From: an uncultured Blautia sp.
Lineage (GTDB): Bacteria > Bacillota > Clostridia > Lachnospirales > Lachnospiraceae
DNA length: 5,428 nucleotides
Reading direction: 5' to 3'
NCBI GenBank assembly: GCA_934358405.1
Contig: CAKRKL010000127.1
Span: forward strand, 1 to 5,428
The notes beneath the pieces were generated by a model that was not told where the DNA came from, did no database searches, and saw only the letters and a program-made list of their open reading frames with translations. Position numbers and translations under genes: made by a program. Below, piece after piece: positions 1 to 5,209 of this stretch; position 1 is the first letter of the stretch; every line of letters starts with the position of its first letter.

Positions 1-877
1 AATCCTGATTAAAATTCCCCAGGCGATACTCATCCAGCATATAAAAATCACAGGGATATACACTTCCATCGGCTTCCGCCACATACTGAAGCCCACAGAT
101 TCCACGCTGCTCACAAACCTCTGCCTGATATCCGGCAGCCAAAGCTATATAATTTTCAAATGTACGAATAAAGGGCTGGCACCCTATTTGAAGATCTCTG
201 TACCACAAACGGAAAAGACGGATCAAAAAAGAACCATACTGATCCGGAGTCAGCGCATAGGCATTCTTTCCATGCCCCTCTCCTATTGGATCCAGACAAG
301 GAATATACTGCTGATAGTTCCAACCGTTTCTTTTATATTCTTCATAAATTTCTTCAATATGTTCTGCCACATCAGAAGTAACAACAGTAAGAATATTATA
401 CTCAACCTGATACTGATCCATAAGTTTAGCAGCCTGCCTGATTCTGGCATATGTACCGTTCCCGGCTTTGTCGTGCCGATGAGCATTATGGATTTCTTCT
501 GTTCCGTCAACGGAAAGTCCCACCAGAAAATGATTTTCACTTAAAAACCGGCACCATTCTTCATTCAGTGCAAAGCCGTTTGTTTGCAGAGCGTTAGATA
601 TAAAAACATGATTTTTATTGTACTGGTTCTGGTATTTTACAGCCTTTCGAAAAAAATCCAGCCCTCGAAGCGTGGGTTCTCCCCCCTGATAGGCATAAGC
701 TGCTGTTTTTTCTGCCCTGGAAAGGGTCCGGCGAATTATATTTTTCAAAGTATTTTCTTCCATAAACCCATAAAATGCAATTTCCCGCTTGCTTGCTTCA
801 TCACAATAAAAGCAGTAATCACAGCTCATATTGCAGAGACTGGACGCTGGCTTTAAAAGTACATTGATCGGCAGCAT
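1..877 (-). CDS. Anaerobic sulfatase-maturating enzyme (radical SAM/SPASM), partial at 3' end
   Basis: This enzyme converts the active-site Cys (or Ser) of sulfatases to formylglycine in the cytoplasm, using S-adenosylmethionine and iron-sulfur clusters. The minus-strand frame is open from an ATG at 877 to the window edge, giving 292 residues; the family is usually about 370, so roughly 80 C-terminal residues lie outside. Visible motifs are the radical SAM CxxxCxxC at Cys15, Cys19 and Cys22 (SLCNMSCDYCFYCD), QGGEPTLRG near 64-72, SNALQTNG at 94-101, GLSVDG at 120-125, and the start of the SPASM domain with Cys255, Cys261 and Cys276 in GICGLQY and YPCDFY. As I recall the Clostridium perfringens enzyme, its cluster cysteines and its proposed catalytic base Asp277 have these same numbers. 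The remaining auxiliary-cluster cysteines would be beyond the edge. The start is supported by AAAGGAG (887-893) nine bases upstream. It is divergent from the sulfatase it presumably activates. Confidence 0.95.
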   Translation of the reverse strand, partial: MLPINVLLKPASSLCNMSCDYCFYCDEASKREIAFYGFMEENTLKNIIRRTLSRAEKTAAYAYQGGEPTLRGLDFFRKAVKYQNQYNKNHVFISNALQTNGFALNEEWCRFLSENHFLVGLSVDGTEEIHNAHRHDKAGNGTYARIRQAAKLMDQYQVEYNILTVVTSDVAEHIEEIYEEYKRNGWNYQQYIPCLDPIGEGHGKNAYALTPDQYGSFLIRLFRLWYRDLQIGCQPFIRTFENYIALAAGYQAEVCEQRGICGLQYVAEADGSVYPCDFYMLDEYRLGNFNQD

Positions 878-896
878 AAATAAAAACTCCTTTCAA

Positions 897-910
897 GAGA
901 AATAATTCTC
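897..910. repeat. Short inverted repeat at the maturase transcription start
   Basis: GAGAA-ATAA-TTCTC is a perfect 5-base inverted repeat with a 4-base centre. It lies at about +1 to +15 of the predicted maturase transcript, just upstream of its ribosome binding site, which is a position where a repressor could act. It has a faint likeness to Fur-type boxes on one half only. It may equally be a chance palindrome in AT-rich DNA. Confidence 0.3.
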
Positions 911-917
911 ATTTTTA

Positions 918-946
918 AGTATAAATCCCATGTCGGAAAATAGCAA
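918..946 (-). promoter_or_regulatory. Sigma-A promoter for the sulfatase maturase
   Basis: Read on the minus strand, TTGCTA (941-946) and TATACT (918-923) are separated by exactly 17 bases. Both boxes match the vegetative consensus at four or five of six positions. Transcription would start near 911, leaving a leader of about 34 bases that contains the AAAGGAG ribosome binding site. The -35 box lies only 18 bases from the -35 box of the divergent sulfatase promoter. Confidence 0.7.
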
Positions 947-964
947 GAATAGTATGGCTGTTGT

Positions 965-993
965 TTGACTTTTTATGGAAAATTTGTGATAAT
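965..993 (+). promoter_or_regulatory. Sigma-A promoter for the sulfatase-CHR operon
   Basis: TTGACT (965-970) and GATAAT (988-993) are 17 bases apart, and TGT immediately precedes the -10 box, forming an extended -10 element. Transcription should begin near 1000, giving a leader of about 28 bases. This shows that the in-frame TTG at 965 is part of the promoter and not the start of the sulfatase. The promoter faces away from the maturase promoter, with 18 bases between the two -35 boxes. Confidence 0.8.
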
Positions 994-1015
994 GTTTGTA
1001 AAAAGCAGAGAATCG

Positions 1016-1021
1016 GAGGAA
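1016..1021 (+). promoter_or_regulatory. Ribosome binding site that fixes the sulfatase start
   Basis: GGAGGA lies six bases before the ATG at 1028. It selects this start over the upstream in-frame TTG at 965, which sits inside the promoter and would not be transcribed. Confidence 0.85.
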
Positions 1022-1027
1022 TGTAAG

Positions 1028-2524
1028 ATGAATCAGAAACCAAACGTGATCTATATCCTTGCAGATGATATGGGATATGGAGATATCAGCTCTTTTAATG
1101 AGAATTGTCCTTTTACAACGCCAAATTTAGACAGCATGTGCGAAAATGGTATGCGTTTTACAGATGCGCATTCATCCTCTGCTGTATGCACGCCTTCCAG
1201 GTACAGCATTCTGACCGGCCGCTATAACTGGAGATCACGTCTGAAATCCAGTGTAGTTGGCGGCTATTCTGAACCTCTTCTGGAAAAAGGAAGAAAAACA
1301 GTGGCAAATCTTTTCCAGGAGCAAGGTTACCATACTGCAATGATAGGAAAATGGCATCTGGGAATGAATTTCACCAAGACACCGGATTTTAAAGAGCTTC
1401 CAGATTTTGATGCCTGCAAGGGAGTGGACTACAGTGCTCCTGTAAAGGATTCTCCTATAACAAATGGTTTTGACTATTTCTTCGGCATCAGCGGTTCTCT
1501 GGATATGCCGCCTTATATTTATATTGAAAATGACCGTTTTACAGAGCTTCCTGACAGAGAAACCGTCGGAACCGGAAAAAAATACTGGCGAAAAGGTCCT
1601 ACCGGAAAAACCTTTCACCACGAAAATGTATTAGATGAACTGACTGATAAGGTGCTGGAAAAAATCGAAGAATATAAAGAGGAACCGTTTTTCCTGTACT
1701 TCCCCATGCCGGCGCCTCATACTCCTATTCTTCCGGCACCGGAATTTCAGGGCAAATCCGGCACAAATGAATACGGTGACTTTGTTCTCCACTGCGATCA
1801 TATAGTAGGAAGAATCGCAGACAAGCTGAAGGAAACCGGTCTTTTCAAAAATACAATTTTGATTTATACTTCAGATAATGGCTGTTCTCCTATGGCCAAT
1901 TATGAAGAGCTAAAAGCTAAGGGGCATAACCCCAGCTATGTATTCCGTGGAACAAAAGCAGATATTTATGAGGGCGGACATCGTATCCCGCTGATCGTAC
2001 AGTGGCCGGAAACTATCAAAGCCGGTGGACGCTGTGACCGAATTGTCTGCCTCTCTGATCTTATGGCAACAATGGCAGAAATTCTGGATGTAAAGCTTCC
2101 TGATACCTGTGCCGAAGACAGTGTAAGCAACCTGCCGCTCTGGAAATCTCCGGAAAATCCGGAAGTAAGAAAGGATATTGTCCATCAGAGTATTGACGGT
2201 TCTTTGTCCATTCGAAGAGGACAGTTTAAATTAGAGCTTTGTCCCGGCTCCGGCGGCTGGTCAGATCCGGTTCCGGGAAAGGAGGATCCATCAGCACCCA
2301 GATTCCAGCTTTATGATCTTTCCATGGATATCAGCGAACGCCGAAATGTTATAGAAGAGCATCTGGAACTTGCCAGCGAACTGAAAGAAATATTAAAAGG
2401 CTACATCGAAAACGGTCGCAGTACCCCCGGCGCTCCCCAGTCCAATAACGGACAGCGAATCTGGGATACCATAGGCTGGCTGGATGAGGAAGACGGGGGA
2501 ACCATAAAGATTTTTCATGAATAA
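1028..2524 (+). CDS. Cys-type sulfatase (arylsulfatase family), cytoplasmic
   Basis: This is a 498-residue formylglycine-dependent sulfatase of the alkaline phosphatase superfamily, which hydrolyses sulfate esters. The N-terminus NVIYILADDMGYGD carries metal ligands Asp13 and Asp14. The signature CTPSRYSILTGRY starts at Cys54, the residue that is oxidised to formylglycine, and contains Arg58. Further conserved elements are GKWHLG (Lys108, His110), APHTP (His231), SDNG (Asp283, Asn284) and GTKADIYEGGHRIP (Lys310, then Arg319). A C-terminal domain includes the run ELCPGSGGWSDP near 403-414. Length is normal for the family. There is no signal peptide or membrane anchor, so the substrate must be taken up first. 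The substrate cannot be named from sequence; a sulfated sugar from host glycans is plausible for a gut anaerobe. The divergent maturase would activate it, and the CHR pair follows in the same transcript. Confidence 0.96.
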   Translation: MNQKPNVIYILADDMGYGDISSFNENCPFTTPNLDSMCENGMRFTDAHSSSAVCTPSRYSILTGRYNWRSRLKSSVVGGYSEPLLEKGRKTVANLFQEQGYHTAMIGKWHLGMNFTKTPDFKELPDFDACKGVDYSAPVKDSPITNGFDYFFGISGSLDMPPYIYIENDRFTELPDRETVGTGKKYWRKGPTGKTFHHENVLDELTDKVLEKIEEYKEEPFFLYFPMPAPHTPILPAPEFQGKSGTNEYGDFVLHCDHIVGRIADKLKETGLFKNTILIYTSDNGCSPMANYEELKAKGHNPSYVFRGTKADIYEGGHRIPLIVQWPETIKAGGRCDRIVCLSDLMATMAEILDVKLPDTCAEDSVSNLPLWKSPENPEVRKDIVHQSIDGSLSIRRGQFKLELCPGSGGWSDPVPGKEDPSAPRFQLYDLSMDISERRNVIEEHLELASELKEILKGYIENGRSTPGAPQSNNGQRIWDTIGWLDEEDGGTIKIFHE

Positions 2525-2539
2525 AAATTTTTCATTAGC

Positions 2540-2544
2540 AGGAG
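2540..2544 (+). promoter_or_regulatory. Ribosome binding site that fixes the first CHR start
   Basis: AGGAG is seven bases before the ATG at 2552 but only one base before the in-frame ATG at 2546, so the later start is favoured. There is no promoter or terminator in the short gap after the sulfatase stop, which supports cotranscription. Confidence 0.75.
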
Positions 2545-2551
2545 CATGAAA

Positions 2552-3127
2552 ATGGAAAAAGAAACCAGGAATAAAGGATATGTATTGCGGAAATTATTTT
2601 TTTCCTGTTTATATCTCAGCACATTCACCTTCGGCGGCGGTTATGTAATCGTCACCTTGTTGAAAGAAAAATTTGTAGACCAGTATCACTGGATCGAAGA
2701 GGAAGAAATGCTGGATCTGGTGGCAATTGCCCAGTCTTCACCAGGAGCAATCGCAGTAAACGGGGCTATCATTGTAGGGTATAAGCTTGCCGGCATACCG
2801 GGAGTACTGTTGTCTGTCCTTGGTGCGATCATTCCACCTATGATAATTCTATCAGTGATTTCTGTGTTTTACGATGCATTTCGTTCTAACTATTATATTG
2901 CTGCTCTATTGAAAGGTATGACTGCAGGTGTTGGTGCGGTTATTATTTCTGTAGTTTACGATATGGGAAAAAATGTTGTAAAATCAAAAGACTGGATAAA
3001 TGTGGCAATTATGATCATCAGCTTCTGTCTTAGTTACTTTTTAAACGTTAATATTATTTTTATCATACTTTCAGTTGCTGTATTTGGAATGGTACGGACA
3101 ATCATCAAAGGAGGAAGGAACAAATGA
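2552..3127 (+). CDS. CHR-family (chromate/oxyanion) transporter, half-size subunit 1
   Basis: This 191-residue integral membrane protein is one half of a split CHR transporter (Chromate_transp family). Known members export chromate, and chromate is a structural analogue of sulfate. The family motifs are visible: FTFGGGYVIVTLL at 25-37 and SSPGAIAVNGAIIVGYKLAG at 62-81, followed by a hydrophobic hairpin around 83-107 and further membrane segments around 123-137 and 150-179. The usual full-length protein has two such domains fused; here they are two genes, which is common in Bacillota and implies a heteromeric complex. It lies 27 bases after the sulfatase and its stop codon overlaps the start of the second half. 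Transport of sulfate rather than chromate is suggested only by the neighbouring sulfatase. An alternative start at 2546 adds two residues but has poor ribosome-site spacing. Confidence 0.92.
   Translation: MEKETRNKGYVLRKLFFSCLYLSTFTFGGGYVIVTLLKEKFVDQYHWIEEEEMLDLVAIAQSSPGAIAVNGAIIVGYKLAGIPGVLLSVLGAIIPPMIILSVISVFYDAFRSNYYIAALLKGMTAGVGAVIISVVYDMGKNVVKSKDWINVAIMIISFCLSYFLNVNIIFIILSVAVFGMVRTIIKGGRNK
3107..3114 (+). promoter_or_regulatory. Strong ribosome binding site for the second CHR subunit
   Basis: AAAGGAGG lies nine bases before the ATG at 3124, inside the end of the first CHR gene. Together with the ATGA stop-start overlap it indicates translational coupling and balanced production of the two halves. 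Confidence 0.85.
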
Positions 3128-3684
3128 TATATCTTCAGCTCTTCTTAAGCTTCCTTCAGATTGGTGCCTTAAGCTTTGGCGGCGGCTATGCCGCAATGCC
3201 GCTGATACAGGAACAGGTAGTAACATTACACGGCTGGCTTTCCATGGGTTCCTTTACAGATCTGATAACTATTGCTGAAATGACACCCGGACCAATTGCG
3301 GTAAATTCTGCCACATTTGTAGGAATGCAGATTGCAGGCGTCTTCGGCGCCGTGGTTGCCACCTTGGGCTGTATTCTCCCATCCTGCATTGTGGTAACTC
3401 TTCTTGCCCATGTTTACATGAAGTACCGGAATATGTCATTGCTTCAGGGTACATTGGCTTCTCTCCGTCCGGCAGTTGTAGCAATGATTGCAAAAGCAGG
3501 TGTAACCATTTTAATTTCATCCTTTTTCATAGATGGAACTGTCAATTTTCTTCGTCAGAACGTTCAGGTGCAGATGATCCTGTTTTTTGGAATTGCCATG
3601 ATACTACTTCGGAAATTCAAATTAAACCCTATATTGGCAATGGTTTTATGCGGATTGGCAAATGTTGTTCTGAGCATTTTCTGA
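3124..3684 (+). CDS. CHR-family (chromate/oxyanion) transporter, half-size subunit 2
   Basis: This 186-residue membrane protein is the partner half of the split CHR transporter. It carries the same domain motifs as the first half, ALSFGGGYAAMPLIQEQVV at 15-33 and AEMTPGPIAVNSATFVGMQIAG at 51-72, with hydrophobic segments near 73-97, 117-134 and 149-185. The paired halves differ where expected, with TPGPIAVN here against SPGAIAVN in subunit 1, so they are paralogous domains and not a recent duplication. The start overlaps the first gene's stop (ATGA, 3124-3127). It is the last gene before the bidirectional terminator. The substrate is inferred to be an oxyanion; chromate is the biochemical precedent, and sulfate is the contextual guess. 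Confidence 0.93.
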   Translation: MIYLQLFLSFLQIGALSFGGGYAAMPLIQEQVVTLHGWLSMGSFTDLITIAEMTPGPIAVNSATFVGMQIAGVFGAVVATLGCILPSCIVVTLLAHVYMKYRNMSLLQGTLASLRPAVVAMIAKAGVTILISSFFIDGTVNFLRQNVQVQMILFFGIAMILLRKFKLNPILAMVLCGLANVVLSIF

Positions 3685-3701
3685 AGCCGGTTAAAAAACA
3701 A

Positions 3702-3766
3702 AAAATAAAGCTATCCAAACAAGCTGCAGTGCCAAAGCCCTGTACTTGTCAGGATAGCTTTATTTT
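3702..3766. terminator. Bidirectional intrinsic terminator between convergent genes
   Basis: AAAATAAAGCTATCC (3702-3716) pairs perfectly over 15 bases with GGATAGCTTTATTTT (3752-3766). The 35-base region between them contains a second nested pairing: ACAAG (3719-3723) with CTTGT (3745-3749), and TGCAG (3725-3729) with CTGTA (3740-3744) allowing one G-U pair. The plus transcript ends in a T-rich run, and the minus transcript runs into the complement of the A-rich stretch at 3693-3705. It can therefore stop both the sulfatase-CHR operon and the AI-2E gene. The last two bases of its 3' arm are inside the AI-2E stop codon. Confidence 0.88.
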
Positions 3767-4925
3767 ATTGAATCTTCACTTTTTTCTTATCTAATCTTGC
3801 ATATACCCATTCACGAAACAGAGCATATAATACGGAAACCAATGGAATAAAAATCAGCATTCCCACGATTCCCATAAGATTTCCGCCAAGCGTCACCGCC
3901 ACCAATACCCAGATAGCCGGAAGCCCTACAGAATTCCCAACCACATGAGGATAAATAAGATTGCCTTCAATCTGCTGCAGGATCACAAACAAGCCCAGAA
4001 ACATGAACGCCTTCAGCGGACTTACCATAAGAATCAGAAAAAATCCCACCCAGCAGCCGATAATTCCTCCGAACACAGGAATCAGTGCAGTAAAACTGAT
4101 CAGTACCCCGATGAGCATTGCATACGGAAATCTGCCGATGGTCATGGTTACAAAGAACATGCTTCCCAGAATGACTGCCTCAATACATTGCCCTGTAATA
4201 AAGCTTGCAAATATTTTACTTGCCAGTGTACACACATGGCTTTGATATTCCACTACTTTTACCGGCAAAATAGCATATGTAGCTTTCAGAACCTGTTTTC
4301 CAAGCTTTTCTTTCTGCAGAAGCACATAGCAGGCAAACACAAATCCAATTGCAAAATTCACTGCCATACTTACAATTCCCATAGTTACAGTTATGGTGGA
4401 GGATACCAGATTATCGGCTCCGTTTTTCAGCACACTCACTATAGAATCAAGGATCTTCTGCGGATCAATTTCAATGGCTGATGCCCATTTTACGATTTCA
4501 GAATCTCCATTGAAGGTATCTGTAATCCACTTCTGGGCAAGAGGAATATCTTCCTCCACCTTCTTCACTACGCTTACTAAGGTTGTACCAAGCTCAGGGG
4601 CTACAACCAGCACCACGATCAGTATCAGCAAAATCACAAATACAATGGAAAGTACCAGACTTACAGGTCTTGCAAGCTTCGAAGCAGCTTTCCCTGCTTT
4701 ATTGTTCTTTTCTCTTACTTTTCCGAAAAGATGTCGTTCTATAAAAGACATAGGCACGTTCAATACAAATGCCATAGCGCCTCCCAATACAAAAGGCAGA
4801 AGCAGCCCCCACAAAAGCTTTACATATTTCAGAACCACAGCAAGATTCTGTACCCCCAGATAAAGAAGCACAGCAAATGCAATCAGCCACCGTATCTTTC
4901 TCATGTTCTCTTTATTCAGTTCCAC
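3765..4925 (-). CDS. AI-2E family transporter (PerM/YdiK-like membrane protein)
   Basis: This is a 386-residue polytopic membrane protein of the AI-2E transporter family. Characterised relatives include TqsA (autoinducer-2 export in E. coli) and sodium/proton antiporters; the substrate here is unknown. Membrane segments appear at about 12-30, 38-56, 87-108, 176-203, 243-263, 268-318 and 335-370, with a long extramembrane stretch at 110-170 as is typical. Family hallmarks in the C-terminal half are FPYAMLIGVLISFTALIPVFGG (266-287), the QQIEGNLIYPHVVGNSVGLP run (317-336) and GGNLMGIVGMLIFIPLVSVLYAL (347-369). The chosen start is GTG at 4925, with GAAAGG (4935-4940) nine bases upstream; an ATG at 4904 would shorten it by seven residues but has no well-placed ribosome site. 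It is convergent with the CHR genes and divergent from ilvB, so it is probably a single-gene transcript unrelated to the sulfatase unit. Confidence 0.94.
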   Translation of the reverse strand: MELNKENMRKIRWLIAFAVLLYLGVQNLAVVLKYVKLLWGLLLPFVLGGAMAFVLNVPMSFIERHLFGKVREKNNKAGKAASKLARPVSLVLSIVFVILLILIVVLVVAPELGTTLVSVVKKVEEDIPLAQKWITDTFNGDSEIVKWASAIEIDPQKILDSIVSVLKNGADNLVSSTITVTMGIVSMAVNFAIGFVFACYVLLQKEKLGKQVLKATYAILPVKVVEYQSHVCTLASKIFASFITGQCIEAVILGSMFFVTMTIGRFPYAMLIGVLISFTALIPVFGGIIGCWVGFFLILMVSPLKAFMFLGLFVILQQIEGNLIYPHVVGNSVGLPAIWVLVAVTLGGNLMGIVGMLIFIPLVSVLYALFREWVYARLDKKKVKIQ

Positions 4926-4954
4926 GATCTATCGCCTTTCTTTTATCTTCAAAA

Positions 4955-4987
4955 AGATTTTGTTCTGTCTATCTTATCACAAAATCT
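4955..4987. repeat. Inverted repeat around the AI-2E -10 region
   Basis: AGATTTTGT (4955-4963) and ACAAAATCT (4979-4987) are perfect 9-base inverted copies separated by 15 bases. The repeat flanks the candidate -10 box of the AI-2E gene, so it could be an operator or a hairpin. AT-rich composition makes a chance match possible. Confidence 0.4.
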
Positions 4988-4999
4988 GCATTTTTACCA
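4971..4999 (-). promoter_or_regulatory. Possible weak promoter for the AI-2E gene
   Basis: On the minus strand TAAGAT (4971-4976) is a fair -10 box, and TGGTAA (4994-4999) lies 17 bases upstream as a poor -35 box. The -10 box sits in the centre of a 9-base inverted repeat. No better candidate was seen between this gene and ilvB. Confidence 0.3.
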
Positions 5000-5061
5000 G
5001 TTGCCAACCCTTTTTCTCACCATATTTTTTGTCTCCAACTCTGTATATTTTCTCGGATTTA

Positions 5062-5090
5062 TTGACACTTTCTTTTATAAAATGTATAAT
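5062..5090 (+). promoter_or_regulatory. Perfect consensus sigma-A promoter for ilvB
   Basis: TTGACA (5062-5067) and TATAAT (5085-5090) match the vegetative consensus at all twelve positions, with the optimal 17-base spacer. Transcription should start near 5097. A promoter this strong ahead of a biosynthetic gene suggests that control is exerted after initiation, which fits the terminator just downstream. Confidence 0.92.
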
Positions 5091-5095
5091 AATTC

Positions 5096-5209
5096 ATGAA
5101 GACAATAACGCTCTTACGAGCGTATTTTTTTTATAATAATAAGCCAGTTGCTTCAATTTCTGGCAAGAAGGAGGTAGCATCACCAAATGAAACAGATATC
5201 AGGCAATAA
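5096..5209 (+). CDS. Possible leaderless leader peptide upstream of ilvB
   Basis: An open frame of 37 codons begins with ATG at 5096-5098, essentially at the predicted transcription start, so translation would have to be leaderless; no ribosome binding site precedes it. It reads MKTITLLRAYFFYNNKP and continues into the first bases of ilvB in a different frame, stopping at 5207-5209. Codons 4, 6 and 7 are ATA (Ile), CTC (Leu) and TTA (Leu), which are products of the pathway that ilvB feeds, and they lie on or beside the 5' arm and loop of the terminator at 5108-5132. A ribosome stalled there would cover the 5' arm. A frame of this length is not improbable by chance, so the coding call is weak; its position is what makes it notable. 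Confidence 0.35.
   Translation: MKTITLLRAYFFYNNKPVASISGKKEVASPNETDIRQ
5108..5132 (+). terminator. Intrinsic terminator (attenuator) in the ilvB leader
   Basis: ACGCTC (5108-5113), loop TTAC, and GAGCGT (5118-5123) form a 6-base GC-rich hairpin, followed after one A by eight consecutive T residues (5125-5132). It begins only about 11 bases after the predicted transcription start and 55 bases before ilvB. It cannot be the terminator of a plus-strand gene upstream, because the preceding gene is on the minus strand. It therefore most likely attenuates ilvB transcription. Confidence 0.8.
5143..5164 (+). repeat. Small hairpin before the ilvB ribosome binding site
   Basis: GCCAG (5143-5147) and CTGGC (5160-5164) can pair around a 12-base loop, ending four bases before AAGGAGG (5168-5174). 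An alternative pairing of TTGC (5148-5151) with GCAA (5163-5166) competes with it. The stems are weak and no clear pairing with the upstream terminator arms was found. Confidence 0.3.

Noticed and set aside
188..856. Plus-strand open frames 188-544 and 584-856
   Set aside because: They are antisense to the maturase, whose conserved motifs run continuously on the minus strand; no family features or ribosome sites were seen.
965..1027. Extended sulfatase start at the in-frame TTG, adding 21 residues
   Set aside because: The TTG is the -35 box of the promoter, transcription starts near 1000, and GGAGGA is correctly placed for the ATG at 1028.
1158..2185. Minus-strand open frames inside the sulfatase
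   Set aside because: They are shadows of a clearly conserved gene, with compositionally odd products and no ribosome sites.
2546..2551. First CHR gene starting at ATG 2546
   Set aside because: AGGAG would be only one base away; the ATG at 2552 has a seven-base spacing.
2525..2551. Terminator between the sulfatase and the first CHR gene
   Set aside because: The run of A and T residues has no GC-containing stem, and the gap is too short; cotranscription is more likely.
3186..3520. Minus-strand frames opposite the second CHR gene
   Set aside because: They overlap a well-supported membrane protein and have no recognisable content.
3945..5136. Plus-strand frames opposite AI-2E and in the AI-2E/ilvB intergenic region
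   Set aside because: They are antisense products rich in His, Ser and Lys or in Phe and Ser, without start signals, and are explained by the complement of the AI-2E gene and AT-rich DNA.
5097..5186. T-box riboswitch ahead of ilvB
   Set aside because: The leader is only about 90 bases and lacks the long stem I and the T-box sequence; only a simple terminator is present.
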